Shown: positions 28,789 to 38,027 of the stretch, one piece after another
Layout: each line of letters begins with the position of its first letter
How positions within the stretch are numbered: position 1 is the first letter of the stretch
From: Martinezella lusitana
GTDB lineage: Bacteria > Pseudomonadota > Alphaproteobacteria > Rhizobiales > Rhizobiaceae
Assembly: GCF_014207095.1 (NCBI RefSeq)
Contig: NZ_JACHBG010000003.1
Location: 434,001 to 498,000, forward strand
Direction: 5' to 3'
Length of the DNA: 64,000 nt
Made by a program: the position numbers and the translations under genes
The notes under the pieces: generated by a model
The model's database searches: none
Told to the model about the DNA's origin: nothing
The model's input: only the letters and a program-made list of their open reading frames with translations

Positions 28789-29994
28789 TCAGTCTCTGAC
28801 CGTAAACAGCTCCACGGCTTCGGCGAAGCCTTTCAGTTTCCGCGTTCCTATCGAAGCCGTATTGGCGATCCGGGCCGTCTCGCAGAAGCAGCCGGACATC
28901 AGCAGTGCCTCGCCGCTCTCGCTGCAGATGCCTTGTATGCGGCTGACGACATTGACGTCGGGGCCGATCAGGGTGAAATCAAGCCGATTGCCGGCGCCAA
29001 CATTACCGTAACTGACTTCGCCATAATGCAAAGCAATGCCCACCTTGATGCGGATGCCGTCATATTGAAAGCCCTCCACATCATCGAGGATCGCACTTGC
29101 GGCTACCAATGCGGCATTGCAGGCGCCGGCAGGATCGATGCCGGGAAAGAAGGCGAGAACGGCATCGCCCATGAATTTCAGGACTTCGCCGCCTTCCCGG
29201 GTGATCGCCGGTACGACTTTGTCGAAATAGGCATTCAGAAGGCCGAGCACGACATTGCCCGGCAGTTGGTTGGAAAGCTCGGTGAAGCCGCGCAGATCGC
29301 AGAGCAGAAGGGCGGTGTCCATCGATTCTATCTCACCGCGCCGGATATGTCCGGCCAGGATCCGGCTTGCGGTCATGGGGCCGATATAGGTGTCGAGCAG
29401 GCTGAGTTCGCATTGCCGGAGCACACGCAATTCGCTGGCGGTGCGCAGTGCTGGTAGGATGCGCGCAAGTACCTGCTGCTCGGCTGGCGTAAAGCCGCCA
29501 GGCCGTTTCGTGCCGAAGGCCGCCGAACTGATCGGTCCGTCGGCATTGCAGAGAGGCGCGATCATCAGCTGAACTAGCCCGCGGCCGGCAAAGACGTCGA
29601 TGTGCTGCCAGCGGCCATGCCGGCTCTCTCCGGGGCCAACGATGACGGTTTCACGCGTTTCCAACGCTTTTTGCAGTGGCGTGTTGGCAATAGTCTGAAG
29701 CCTGCCGTGCTCGCGGTCATGGATTTCGATCGGTTCGCCCGGCGCCCAGGCGAACGTGCGGCCGATGAATTCGGGATGTAGCGTCATCAGGTGCAGCGTC
29801 AGCCGATCGACGGGGACGCCGAGCGCCTGCAAGTGGCGGCCCAGCCCGGAAACGAGGCCGACTTCATCGAGAGCATGGCACTCGTCCCCAGTCAGCCATT
29901 CGATCAGGCTCAGGGTTGCGGCCGCGTTGATGCCGGGTTGAGTGGTTTTGGAACTGGGGATTGCGGCTTGAGGTATGTCCAGCAGCATGGTCAT
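28789..29994 (-). CDS. Class III adenylate/guanylate cyclase
   Basis: About 401 residues. The C-terminal catalytic domain has the metal-binding Asp in LLLCDLRGFTELSNQL, the second in FMGDAVLAFFPG, and the transition-state-stabilising Asn/Arg segment PDVNVVSRIQG. The N-terminal half (residues about 30-200) lacks membrane helices and resembles a GAF-like or SCHIC-type regulatory region common in rhizobial cyclases, including VQLMIAPLCNADGPISSAAF. It would make cAMP in the cytoplasm. Three in-frame ATGs lie together; GAGGAG is directly against the first (30000), so the second at 29994 has the best spacing. A RIME-like repeat separates it from the efflux gene upstream. Confidence 0.92.
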   Translation of the reverse strand: MTMLLDIPQAAIPSSKTTQPGINAAATLSLIEWLTGDECHALDEVGLVSGLGRHLQALGVPVDRLTLHLMTLHPEFIGRTFAWAPGEPIEIHDREHGRLQTIANTPLQKALETRETVIVGPGESRHGRWQHIDVFAGRGLVQLMIAPLCNADGPISSAAFGTKRPGGFTPAEQQVLARILPALRTASELRVLRQCELSLLDTYIGPMTASRILAGHIRRGEIESMDTALLLCDLRGFTELSNQLPGNVVLGLLNAYFDKVVPAITREGGEVLKFMGDAVLAFFPGIDPAGACNAALVAASAILDDVEGFQYDGIRIKVGIALHYGEVSYGNVGAGNRLDFTLIGPDVNVVSRIQGICSESGEALLMSGCFCETARIANTASIGTRKLKGFAEAVELFTVRD

Positions 29995-30025
29995 GACCAT
30001 CTCCTCGTGTTGCAGATGCGGCGCC

Positions 30026-30140
30026 TAGAGCGTGATGCCGAAAAGCGTGTGCGGTTTTTGAGCGACATCACGCTCTATCTTTTTGATTCTAGAGCGGATT
30101 CAGGTTTCAGGTCGAATAGACCTGAAACCATCTGGCTCTA
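30026..30140. repeat. RIME-like intergenic palindromic element, copy 1
   Basis: About 115 bases made of two palindromes. The first is AGAGCGTGATG (30028) with CATCACGCTCT (30066). The second has outer arms AGAGC (30091) and GCTCT (30135) with an inner perfect stem GGTTTCAGGTC/GACCTGAAACC (30103/30129). A second, more diverged copy is at 53978-54090. The pattern fits the Rhizobium intergenic mosaic elements (RIME). Its right end provides the TAG stop codon (CTA 30138-30140) of the efflux gene. Confidence 0.8.
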
Positions 30141-31760
30141 GTGAGCGCCGGCACCCGAGAGGTGAGAGGATTTCTTGAGGAACAGGCTGGCAAGCAGCGC
30201 AACAACGAGCGCAACGCCGAGCAGATAGAAGGTATCGCTGAAGGCCATGATGTTTGCTTGTTTGCGCAGGCTGCCGGCAATGGCGACGATCGCCTTATGT
30301 GTGGCGAGCGCCTGATCGCTGACCCCATGATTGAGGAAGTAGCTTGTCAGTCTGGCGACGCGGTCGCGAGTGGCGTCCTCGAACATCGAGACGGAATTCG
30401 TCAGGATATTCGAGTGGAACTGCTCGCGCTTGGTGAGGAAGGTCTGCAGCGCTGCGATGCCGACTGCACCGCCGAGATTGCGCATCATGTTGAAGAGTGC
30501 CGAGGCCGAGCCGGCATTTTCCTGCGCGATGCCTGCGGTGGCGATCGCGGTGAGCGGCGTGAATGCCAATGCCTGGCCGACGGCACGCACGATATTCGGC
30601 CAGAAGAGCTGATCGCTGGCATAGTTGCCGGTCATATAGACATTCATGAAGTTCGAGGCGGCAAAGAGCGCAAAGCCGACGATGATCAGCAGGCGGGCGT
30701 CGAAACGCTTCATCAGCTGTGGCACCAGCGGGATCAGGATCAGCTGCGGAATGCCGGTCCAGGCGAGCACCAGGCCGATCTGCTCGGAATTGTAGCCCTG
30801 AATGCGCGTGAGATAGATCGGCAGGATGAAGACCGAACCATAGAGTGCAATGCCGAGCAGGAAATTGGCAAGCATGCCGAAGCCGAAATTGCGGCGCACG
30901 AGCAGGCGAAGATTGAGCAGCGGATGAGCGGCGCGAAGCTCGATGATCAGGAAGAGCGACAGGGACACTGCGGCGATGACCGACAGACGGACAATGAATG
31001 GCGAACTGAACCAATCGTCCTTATTGCCTTCTTCAAGCACTGTTTGCAGGGCGGCGAGACCGACCGCCATGGTGATGATCCCCGGCCAGTCTCCCTTTGC
31101 CAGCAAGGAGAGGTTCATCGGCGAGCGGTCAAGCGACACCCAGAGCATGGCAACCATAAGAATGCCGGGCACAAGATTGACGTAGAAAATATACTGCCAG
31201 CCCCAGTTTTCAGTGAGGTAGCCGCCAATGGTCGGGCCGATGGCCGGCGCAAAGGTCGCAGAGAGGGCGAAGAGCGCAAGGCCCATCGGCTGCTTGGGTT
31301 TTGGCAGCAAGGTGATGATGATGGTGAAGGCCATCGGGATCAGCACGCCGCCGGAAAAGCCCTGGATGGCGCGCAACACGATCATCTGCTGCAGGTTCGC
31401 GGCGAACGCGCAGCCGACCGAGAAGACGAGGAAGAGGATCGCGTTGGTCAGCAAATAGAGGCGGACCGAGAAGACGCGGGCAAGCCAGGCGCTGAGGGGG
31501 ATGACGACGATCTCGGCAATCAGATAGGAGGTCGAGATCCAGCCGCCGTCATCCGTGCCGGCGCCGATCGCGCCCTGGATGTCCGCGAGCGATGCATTGA
31601 CGATCTGGATATTGAGGACGGCCATGAAGGCGCCAAGGGTGGAGCCGATGACGGCGGTCCACATGCGCAGCGGGCTCATGGCAGGCCTGGCGGCCGGGGC
31701 AGCTGACCTAGTGGTCGGCAAAGTGGAATTATTGTTGGCGGCGATCTGAAGGGTGGCCAT
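30138..31760 (-). CDS. DHA2-family multidrug MFS exporter (EmrB type)
   Basis: 540 residues, about 14 transmembrane helices, the DHA2 pattern. Motifs: AVLNIQIVNASLADIQGAIG in helix 1, STSYLIAEIVVIPLSAWLAR in helix 2 to loop 2-3, GFSGGVLIPMAF and the motif C region LFALSATFAPAIGPTIGGYL. The start has AAGGAG nearby. It follows the EmrA-type adaptor gene (31838-33070) by 77 bases in the same direction, so the pair should form an inner-membrane pump that, with an outer-membrane channel encoded elsewhere, extrudes drugs. Its stop codon TAG lies in the end of the RIME-like element. Confidence 0.95.
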   Translation of the reverse strand: MATLQIAANNNSTLPTTRSAAPAARPAMSPLRMWTAVIGSTLGAFMAVLNIQIVNASLADIQGAIGAGTDDGGWISTSYLIAEIVVIPLSAWLARVFSVRLYLLTNAILFLVFSVGCAFAANLQQMIVLRAIQGFSGGVLIPMAFTIIITLLPKPKQPMGLALFALSATFAPAIGPTIGGYLTENWGWQYIFYVNLVPGILMVAMLWVSLDRSPMNLSLLAKGDWPGIITMAVGLAALQTVLEEGNKDDWFSSPFIVRLSVIAAVSLSLFLIIELRAAHPLLNLRLLVRRNFGFGMLANFLLGIALYGSVFILPIYLTRIQGYNSEQIGLVLAWTGIPQLILIPLVPQLMKRFDARLLIIVGFALFAASNFMNVYMTGNYASDQLFWPNIVRAVGQALAFTPLTAIATAGIAQENAGSASALFNMMRNLGGAVGIAALQTFLTKREQFHSNILTNSVSMFEDATRDRVARLTSYFLNHGVSDQALATHKAIVAIAGSLRKQANIMAFSDTFYLLGVALVVALLASLFLKKSSHLSGAGAH

Positions 31761-31837
31761 GATGCGGCTCCTTCCGGCTCAAGCCGGAATAATCTCATGA
31801 CAGTGTTGAGGCGATAATCGGCGAAGAGCGGTAAGGA

Positions 31838-33070
31838 TCATCCAGCGTGGCCGGATGATCCCCCCGCATTGGCGGTGGATGTCTGTGCGGCCTTGGTATC
31901 GATTTCAGGCTCGACCGACATGCCGGAGCGCAACAGGCCGGCCAGGCGCTCGTCATCGATGACGATCTTGACCGGAATGCGCTGAACGATCTTGGTGAAG
32001 TTGCCGGTGGCATTGTCCGGCGGCAGCAACGAGAATTCCAGGCCGCTTGCCGGCGAGAGGCTGTCGACATGCCCCTTGATCGCCACGTCAGGGAAGCTGT
32101 CGACCTTGATCTCGACTAGCTGGCCGGGGCGCACATAGGTGAGTTGCGTCTCCTTGAAATTCGCGACGACATAGACGGAATGCAGCGGCACGACCGCCAT
32201 TAATTGCGTGCCGGATGTGACGTACTGCCCGACCCTGATCGAGCGGGCACCGACCGTGCCGTCCACGGCTGCAACGATATCCGTATAGGAAAGATTGAGT
32301 TCCGCTTGCTGAACGGTTGCGGCAGCCCGATCGCGCTGGGCGGCGGCTTGATCGCGCTGGGTCTGCAGCACCGGCACCTTGTTTTGGGCGGCAACGATGG
32401 CGGCCTGATCACGCTCGACGGCGGCAGCGGCTTGATCGCGAGCCGATTGCGTCTGTTCGGCCTGAGATTGGCTGCCGACGCCATTGGAGTTCAGCCGAGC
32501 CGAGCGCGCGGCATCGGACTGCGCGAAGACGAGCGAAGCCTGCGAAGCGGTTTCCGTCGCCTTGGCTTGTGCGATCAGCGATTGTTGCAGCAGGATCTGC
32601 GCATCAATGTTAGCAATCGCCGCATCTGCGGCCTTGAGGTCAGCCCTGGCCTGCGAGAGCGCCGCTTGGAAGTCGCGGTCGTCGATGCGGGCCAACACCT
32701 GGCCAGCCTTGACGGTGTCGTTGTCGTTGACAAGCACTTGCCTGATATAGCCGGCGACCTTGGGGGCGATCGCGGTGTAATCGGCCTTTACATAGGCGTC
32801 GTCGGTCGATTCGATGAAGCGGCCGATCGTCCAATAGCGATAGCCGAAGTCGGCAGCAAACGCGGCGCCGGCCAGGACGGCCGCGACGAGTACGCCGCGC
32901 TTGATGAGCTTGCGGCCTGCTCTCGGGGCTTTTGCCGTGCTTGGGGCAGGGGCTTCGGCCACAGGCGCCTGCGGAGCTTCAATGCGGGGCGTCTTTGTCA
33001 CCTCGCCTGCCGGCACGACCTCGGCCTGGCTTGCGTTCTTGAACGCCTCATTGCGGGGCAGCTCGACCAT
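31838..33070 (-). CDS. HlyD/EmrA-family periplasmic adaptor of the efflux pair
   Basis: 410 residues. A cytoplasmic tail rich in Ala/Pro (residues about 20-50) is followed by one membrane anchor (RGVLVAAVLAGAAFAADFGY), then a biotinyl-lipoyl-like domain (AGYIRQVLVNDNDTVKAGQV), a long coiled coil with repeated Ala/Gln (residues about 130-250), a beta-barrel with YVVANFKETQLTYVRPGQ, and a C-terminal strand region. It links the EmrB-type pump to an outer membrane channel. The start has AAGGAG six to eight bases upstream. It is divergent from the LysR gene at 33208, the probable regulator. Confidence 0.95.
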   Translation of the reverse strand: MVELPRNEAFKNASQAEVVPAGEVTKTPRIEAPQAPVAEAPAPSTAKAPRAGRKLIKRGVLVAAVLAGAAFAADFGYRYWTIGRFIESTDDAYVKADYTAIAPKVAGYIRQVLVNDNDTVKAGQVLARIDDRDFQAALSQARADLKAADAAIANIDAQILLQQSLIAQAKATETASQASLVFAQSDAARSARLNSNGVGSQSQAEQTQSARDQAAAAVERDQAAIVAAQNKVPVLQTQRDQAAAQRDRAAATVQQAELNLSYTDIVAAVDGTVGARSIRVGQYVTSGTQLMAVVPLHSVYVVANFKETQLTYVRPGQLVEIKVDSFPDVAIKGHVDSLSPASGLEFSLLPPDNATGNFTKIVQRIPVKIVIDDERLAGLLRSGMSVEPEIDTKAAQTSTANAGGSSGHAG

Positions 33071-33207
33071 TTTCCATCTCCTTCAATATCATGGCCCGCT
33101 TGCCAGGGGCCATTTTGTTGAGGTGAAGATGCGTCCGAATGGTCTTTCTGATAATCTCCTCGAATCTGGAAGGATCATCAATTCAGAGTGGATAATCCGA
33201 GGAACAA

Positions 33208-34110
33208 ATGGATCGGCTGACCAGCCTTACAGTCTTTGGCCGGGTGGTGGAGTGTGGCGGTTTCTCCGCCGCCGCCCGCCGGCTCAATATGTCCGTCACC
33301 ATGGTGGGCAATCACGTGCAATCGCTGGAAGATCGCCTCGGCGTGCGGCTTTTGAACCGCACGACGCGCAAGGTCAGTCTGACGGAAACCGGGAAATATT
33401 ACTACGAGCGTTCCTCACAAATCCTCGCAGACCTTGAAGAGATCGACCGGACAGCAGGCGCGCTCAATACCACGCCGCGCGGCACTTTGAAAATCTACAC
33501 CAGCGGCGCCATCGTTCGCTTTCTGCTTCCCGTCGTCAACGAGTTCATGACGCAATATCCGGCAATTTCTCTGGATTTCAGCGTCGGTGAGCGCGCGATC
33601 GACATGATCGAGGAGGGCTATGATCTGATGATCCGCACCTTGCCCACGCAGGAATCGACGCTGGTTGCGCGCAAGCTCACGCCGTGGCGACATATGCTGG
33701 TTTGTTCACCCGAATATCGCGACACGCATTCCATGCCAAAGGTGCCCGCCGATCTGGCTGAGCATAATTGCCTGCAGTATGCCTATTATCCCTATGGCGA
33801 CGAATGGCGCTTCGAAGATGCCGACGGTAATCAGACGGGCGTCAAGATTTCCGGTAATGTCGTCTCCAACAGCGCTGAAACGCTGCGATTTCTGCTGGCG
33901 AGCGGCCAAGGCATCTTCCTGGCTCCGAGCTTCATCGTCTTTGAAGACGTCGCTGCCGGTCGGCTCGTACGCGTGATGCCAGACTATCGGGCAGTGGAGT
34001 TCATCATCAGCGCGATTTATCCGAACCGCAGCCATCTGCCGACCAAGGTGCGGCTGTTTATCGACCTACTTGTGGAACGCTTCGCCGAACATCGGAAGTG
34101 GATGACATGA
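33208..34110 (+). CDS. LysR-family transcriptional regulator
   Basis: 300 residues. The N-terminal winged helix reads MDRLTSLTVFGRVVECGGFS and then AAARRLNMSVTMVGNHVQSL, with the wing ending GVRLLNRTTRKVSLTETG. The C-terminal effector domain follows the usual two-lobed form. The ATG is preceded by CGAGGA at good spacing. It is transcribed away from the EmrA/EmrB pair with a 137-base intergenic region, the typical place for its own operators, so it probably controls this pump in response to a small ligand. The N-terminus resembles the DmlR/CrgA-type subgroup. Confidence 0.94.
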   Translation: MDRLTSLTVFGRVVECGGFSAAARRLNMSVTMVGNHVQSLEDRLGVRLLNRTTRKVSLTETGKYYYERSSQILADLEEIDRTAGALNTTPRGTLKIYTSGAIVRFLLPVVNEFMTQYPAISLDFSVGERAIDMIEEGYDLMIRTLPTQESTLVARKLTPWRHMLVCSPEYRDTHSMPKVPADLAEHNCLQYAYYPYGDEWRFEDADGNQTGVKISGNVVSNSAETLRFLLASGQGIFLAPSFIVFEDVAAGRLVRVMPDYRAVEFIISAIYPNRSHLPTKVRLFIDLLVERFAEHRKWMT

Positions 34111-34236
34111 GTATCTGCTATGGAGCTGCTTGGCGACGGCCCCGTGCGGCTGCAGGGCATTTTATCGCACATCGGTTTGTGCAAGCGGCTGATGAACGCC
34201 GCATCTGACGATATCAAATGAATGGGAAGGGCGTGA

Positions 34237-34707
34237 ATGGCTAGCGACACTGAGAACAACGCTGGGGATCTGGCGGTCGATCCGGCGTTTTTCGACCTAT
34301 TGACCGGCAGCTTTCGCCGGATCGTCGGAACTTCGCTTGTCGCCGAAGGGCAAGGGCCGGACTGGCTCTATCACAAAGCCCCCTTTGTGGTCGTGGCCCA
34401 CAATACCGACCCTGATCCGCGCTTTGTCTTTGCCAACAAGGCGGCCCAGAATTGCTTTGAATACCCTTGGGACGAGTTCGTCACCTTGCCCTCGCGACTG
34501 TCGGCTGAGCTTCCCAATCGCGCGGAGCGCCAGCGACTGCTGGATGCCGTCAGCAGCAACGGCTTCATTTCCGACTATCGTGGATTGAGAATCGCAAAAT
34601 CCGGGCGACGATTCTGGATCGAAGACGGTATTGTCTGGCAGCTCATTGACAATGATGGAAATCGCCGCGGGCAGGCGGCGACGTTTTCCACCTGGAAAGA
34701 CGCCTGA
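34237..34707 (+). CDS. MEKHLA-domain (PAS-related) protein
   Basis: 156 residues, nearly all one domain. The segments FVVVAHNTDPDPRFVFANKA, FEYPWDEFVTLPSRLSAE, AERQRLLDAV and IAKSGRRFWIEDGIVWQL match the MEKHLA family, a PAS-like sensor domain found alone in bacteria and at the C-terminus of some plant homeodomain proteins. GGGAAGGG precedes the ATG. No enzyme or DNA-binding region is attached, so it may sense a ligand or redox state and act through a partner. It stands alone after the LysR gene and convergent with the peptide-binding protein across a hairpin terminator. Confidence 0.88.
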   Translation: MASDTENNAGDLAVDPAFFDLLTGSFRRIVGTSLVAEGQGPDWLYHKAPFVVVAHNTDPDPRFVFANKAAQNCFEYPWDEFVTLPSRLSAELPNRAERQRLLDAVSSNGFISDYRGLRIAKSGRRFWIEDGIVWQLIDNDGNRRGQAATFSTWKDA

Positions 34708-34791
34708 GCCAAACCGTCAGCCTCCATCCCTTGTGCAGATGCGCGCCAACCAAGACATCAGGCTGCCGCGGAATGCATCGAATGAAAGGGC

Positions 34792-34822
34792 GGACCCCGG
34801 CGGCAAAACCACCCCGGGGTCC
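34792..34822. terminator. Bidirectional hairpin between convergent genes
   Basis: GGACCCCGG (34792-34800) and CCGGGGTCC (34814-34822) form a nine-base-pair GC stem with a 13-base loop, between the MEKHLA gene and the convergent binding-protein gene. No long T run follows on either strand, so efficiency is uncertain. Confidence 0.6.
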
Positions 34823-34830
34823 ACAATATA

Positions 34831-36408
34831 TCACTTCGGCTTGACGTCCATCGCCAACGTGTCCTCGTCGGAGCGCGGCGCGTAGGAGATCTTGTCCTTC
34901 TTGACGCCCCATGCCGATACGTTCACGGCAAGCGGAAGATCCGGCCTGTCGGTGGAAACGAGAAGGTTTGCCTTTTCGAGGAGATCGCGACGCTTGGTCT
35001 CGTCCATCTCGCTTGCGGCATCCTCGATCAGCTTGTCCATCTGCGGGTTGGAGTATCCGCGCGTGTTGAACGCGCCGAGCGACTTGGCGCTATCGTTGGT
35101 GTGCATCAAAGACGACAGCATGTAGTTGGCTTCGCCGGTCAGCGTACCCCAGGAAGCCATGTACAGCGAATACTCGCCGCGGGTCTTGGCGGGGTTGAAC
35201 ACGGCTGCTGGAACGCCGTTAACGTCGACCTGGACATTGATCGCAGCAAGCAACTGAGCGACGGTCGGTCCAAGTTCCGTCGGCAAGCGGTCGTTTGCGT
35301 AGTTCAGCGACACCTTGAAGCCGTTCGGATAGCCGGCATCGGCCATCAACTTGGTTGCCTTCGCCACGTCGAATGGGCTGGGCGTAATATCCTTGTTGTA
35401 ACCGAAGATGTTCGAGGCCACCATTTGCGTGGGAACCTTGCCCATGTCCTCAAGTGCGACTTCGGTGATTGTCTGGCGATCGACGGCAAGGTCGAACGCT
35501 TCGCGCACGCGCGGATCGAGGAAGGGGTTCTTATCCAGCTTCTTTCCGGATTTGTCCCAGACCATCGGAGTGTCCTTGCGGAAGTCGAACTCGAGATAGG
35601 GGATGTAGACCGACTCGTCCTTGACTACCGTGAGCTTGGAATCGGATTCCAGAGCGGCAAGATCCGTCGACGGGACTTTCGAAATCAGGTCGACCTGGCC
35701 GGCCTTCAACTGTGCGACTCGGGCCGCGTCATTCGGGATTTCCTTGCGGATGACATGATCCCAAGGCTGTGCGCCGCCCCAGTAGCCGTCGAACTTCTCA
35801 AGGACGAGATCCTGCGTCGGTGCCCATTTTACGAACTTGTACGGGCCAGTGCCGATCGTTGCCTTGCCTGAGTTGAAGCCATCCGCCGCCGTCTCCTTGG
35901 TCGAATAGGCAGCTGCTGCCTTGTGAGACACGATGAACAGACGAACGAAATCATTGGGAAGGGTCGGCGCGGGCGCAAGGGTCTTGACGCGAACGGTGTG
36001 CGGATCGACGACTTCCACGCTCTTCACCCTGCGGACATAGATCGTCGACGGGTTTGGACCGGTGACGTTCGGAATACGCTCGATCGAGAACTTCACGTCC
36101 TCGGCGGTGAAGTCGGATCCATCGTGGAACTTCACGCCTTCGCGCAGCTTGAATTCCCAGGTGGTGTCGTCGACCGGCTTCCAGCTCACGGCGAGGGAAG
36201 GTTCGACCTCAAGCTTGTTACCGGACTTCAGCAAGGTATCGAATACATGCTTGGTGGCCTCGGCATTGGCGGAGGTTGCCGTGAAATGCGGATCCATCGA
36301 GGCCGGGCCGGATTTGGTGGCGATGACGAGATCTGCAGCCATCACCGACAGCGGCATCATGATGGTGGTGGCCAGCAATGCGGCCTTGAAGACGGAGCGT
36401 ATTGTCAT
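34831..36408 (-). CDS. ABC transporter substrate-binding protein, dipeptide/oligopeptide family 5
   Basis: 525 residues with a Sec signal peptide (TIRSVFKAALLATTIMMPLS, cleavage near VMA-AD). The mature part follows the DppA/OppA plan: DPHFTATSANAEATKHVFDT, LAVSWKPVDDTTWEFKLREG, KFHDGSDFTAEDVKFSIERI and the C-terminal region with DKLIEDAASEMDETKRRDLL. AAGGGA precedes the start. It is on the strand opposite to the permease/ATPase genes at 38028-41591 but only the MarR and creatininase genes separate them, so it is likely their binding protein. Family 5 proteins take peptides, opines or other compounds; the ligand is unknown. Confidence 0.94.
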   Translation of the reverse strand: MTIRSVFKAALLATTIMMPLSVMAADLVIATKSGPASMDPHFTATSANAEATKHVFDTLLKSGNKLEVEPSLAVSWKPVDDTTWEFKLREGVKFHDGSDFTAEDVKFSIERIPNVTGPNPSTIYVRRVKSVEVVDPHTVRVKTLAPAPTLPNDFVRLFIVSHKAAAAYSTKETAADGFNSGKATIGTGPYKFVKWAPTQDLVLEKFDGYWGGAQPWDHVIRKEIPNDAARVAQLKAGQVDLISKVPSTDLAALESDSKLTVVKDESVYIPYLEFDFRKDTPMVWDKSGKKLDKNPFLDPRVREAFDLAVDRQTITEVALEDMGKVPTQMVASNIFGYNKDITPSPFDVAKATKLMADAGYPNGFKVSLNYANDRLPTELGPTVAQLLAAINVQVDVNGVPAAVFNPAKTRGEYSLYMASWGTLTGEANYMLSSLMHTNDSAKSLGAFNTRGYSNPQMDKLIEDAASEMDETKRRDLLEKANLLVSTDRPDLPLAVNVSAWGVKKDKISYAPRSDEDTLAMDVKPK

Positions 36409-36470
36409 GTGTTCCCTTATCTCTTTCTCATGGGCAAGAACGGCTTGCCGCCGGTTGTTTGTGCCCGCCG

Positions 36471-37055
36471 TCAGGAGACCTCGTCTCCATCCCCTTCGGG
36501 CTCAAGGTCAGGGACCAGCTGCTGCGGCCAGCTTTCGGAAGCCACCACAAGCTTGGTCAGGATTTCGGAGAGGTTCAGGCGTTCGGCGGGCGAGAGGCAT
36601 TCGAGCATCGTCCGCTCGTAGCTCATCATCTTCTCCTCGACGGCCTCGACCGCGACGCGACCTTTTTCCGTCAACTTGAGTGCGACGCGCCGCTGATCGA
36701 TCCGGTCGAGCTCGCGGCTGATCATGCCGAGCGTGTCCAGTTTTGTGACGGCGCGGCTCAGAGTGTTTTTCGGAAAGCCCGAGGAGCGGACGACCTCGGT
36801 CAAGGTGAGCTCATCACTCAGATAGAGGGACCAGAGCACCACGAATTCGGGTCGAAGCAGGCCCAGCTGCTGCTGGATCAACCCATAGACCGGATTGTTG
36901 AACTGCAATGCCAGGTAGTTAAGACGGAAGGAAAACCAACAGGGGTTCCGCCAAAGTTTAGGGTAGAGCGGATCGTCTTCCGAGAGGCTCGAAAGCCCCG
37001 GCTCCTCTCTCCCGGCTCTCCCTTCATATAGGGCAGTGCGCAACAGTTCGTCCAT
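36471..37055 (-). CDS. MarR-family transcriptional regulator
   Basis: About 194 residues. The winged helix lies in residues about 80-145: LRPEFVVLWSLYLSDELTLT, EVVRSSGFPKNTLSRAVTKL, and the wing DRIDQRRVALKLTEKGRVAV. An ATG at 37055 is preferred over a TTG two codons earlier. It lies between the binding protein gene and the divergent creatininase gene and very likely regulates both units through palindromes at 37078 and 37137. The N-terminal ~60 residues are longer than in minimal MarR proteins. Confidence 0.92.
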   Translation of the reverse strand: MDELLRTALYEGRAGREEPGLSSLSEDDPLYPKLWRNPCWFSFRLNYLALQFNNPVYGLIQQQLGLLRPEFVVLWSLYLSDELTLTEVVRSSGFPKNTLSRAVTKLDTLGMISRELDRIDQRRVALKLTEKGRVAVEAVEEKMMSYERTMLECLSPAERLNLSEILTKLVVASESWPQQLVPDLEPEGDGDEVS

Positions 37056-37077
37056 CGACAAAACCCGATCAGATTTT

Positions 37078-37095
37078 CCAATTAGTACTATTTGG
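37078..37095. promoter_or_regulatory. Operator-like palindrome upstream of the MarR gene
   Basis: CCAATTAGTACTATTTGG is palindromic at 16 of 18 positions and centred on TAGTACTA. It lies 23 bases upstream of the MarR start, the usual place for autoregulation by this family. Confidence 0.5.
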
Positions 37096-37136
37096 GACGA
37101 TATTTAAAAAATTTGTTGCGTCAACTCCATTTTTTT

Positions 37137-37150
37137 GTTCCTAATGGAAC
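37137..37150. promoter_or_regulatory. Operator-like palindrome GTTCC-TAAT-GGAAC
   Basis: A perfect five-base inverted repeat with a four-base spacer, in the AT-rich middle of the MarR-creatininase divergent region and about 106 bases before the creatininase start. Candidate second regulator site; it is unlike the palindrome at 37078, so a different protein may bind. Confidence 0.4.
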
Positions 37151-37255
37151 CGAATTACAAAACAAATAAAATGCGGAGATGCTCGTCGCACTGGGCTCTT
37201 CGTGAGGGGTTAGTGCGTTCAACCGGCTGATCCCCCATCATTGCAGGAGACGAAA

Positions 37256-37957
37256 ATGCGCATTCAGGACATGCATTGGTCGCAGGTCGAGGCCCGTGTG
37301 AAGGAAGACGATCGTTGCATCATACCAATCGGGTCGGTTGAGCAGCACGCCTATCTGAGCCTTGCGACCGATATGATCCTGGCCGAGCGTGTTTCGGTTG
37401 ACGCGGCGGAGCCGACAGGCGTTCCCGTCTTCCCATGCCTGCCCTATGGCATGGCGTCCGGCTTTGCAGATTTTCCAGGTACGGTAACGCTTTCGCTTCG
37501 TACCTATATCAACGTCATCGAGGACATACTCGACAGTGTCTATCATTCCGGTTTCCGGCGTGTTCTCATCGTCAACGGCCATGGCGGCAATACGCCGATC
37601 AACCCGCTTTTGTCGGAATGGATGAACAGCCATCGCGATACCTCAGTCAAACTCCATGACTGGTGGCGTGCTCCGAAGACCATGGCAAAGGTGCTGGAAA
37701 TCGATTCGGCCGCCAGCCATGCAAGCTGGATGGAAAACTTTCCATGGACGCGCCTGGAAGGCGCGCCGGTTCCGAACTTCAAGAAGGATCGCATCGATTT
37801 TGCAGCGGCGGCGCGTGTCGACGCGGGACGCAAGCGCGAGCGCATCGCCGAAGGCAATTACCACGGCGTATTCCAGCGGCCAGATCAGGACATGATGGAA
37901 ATCTGGAAGGTCGCCGTCGAAGAGACGCGGCATGAAATCGAGCATGACTGGCACTGA
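37256..37957 (+). CDS. Creatininase-family amidohydrolase
   Basis: 233 residues. The metal-binding core is visible: GSVEQHAYLSLATD (E29, H31, D39) and the conserved VNGHGGNTPI (H109) that bind the divalent metal pair in creatininase, and FADFPGTVTLSLRTY between them. AGGAGA (37245-37250) sets the ATG at 37256; an in-frame TTG at 37241 lies in that site and is rejected. It begins the plus-strand unit with DppB/C/DF-type transporter genes, so its substrate is probably an imported cyclic amide or amide-bearing compound. Family members also include enzymes of other amide and lactam pathways, so creatinine itself is only one option. Confidence 0.9.
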   Translation: MRIQDMHWSQVEARVKEDDRCIIPIGSVEQHAYLSLATDMILAERVSVDAAEPTGVPVFPCLPYGMASGFADFPGTVTLSLRTYINVIEDILDSVYHSGFRRVLIVNGHGGNTPINPLLSEWMNSHRDTSVKLHDWWRAPKTMAKVLEIDSAASHASWMENFPWTRLEGAPVPNFKKDRIDFAAAARVDAGRKRERIAEGNYHGVFQRPDQDMMEIWKVAVEETRHEIEHDWH

Positions 37958-38027
37958 GACGCCGGACCTATCGTTTTAACGCAGGGTCCCTTGCGCAATT
38001 GCAGGGGACGCATCCAGAGAGAAGCAC

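Noticed and set aside
30141..31706. 521-codon plus-strand frame opposite the EmrB-type gene
   Set aside because: The composition (Asp/Glu/Arg/Gly-rich, no hydrophobic core) is that of an antisense shadow of a membrane protein gene.
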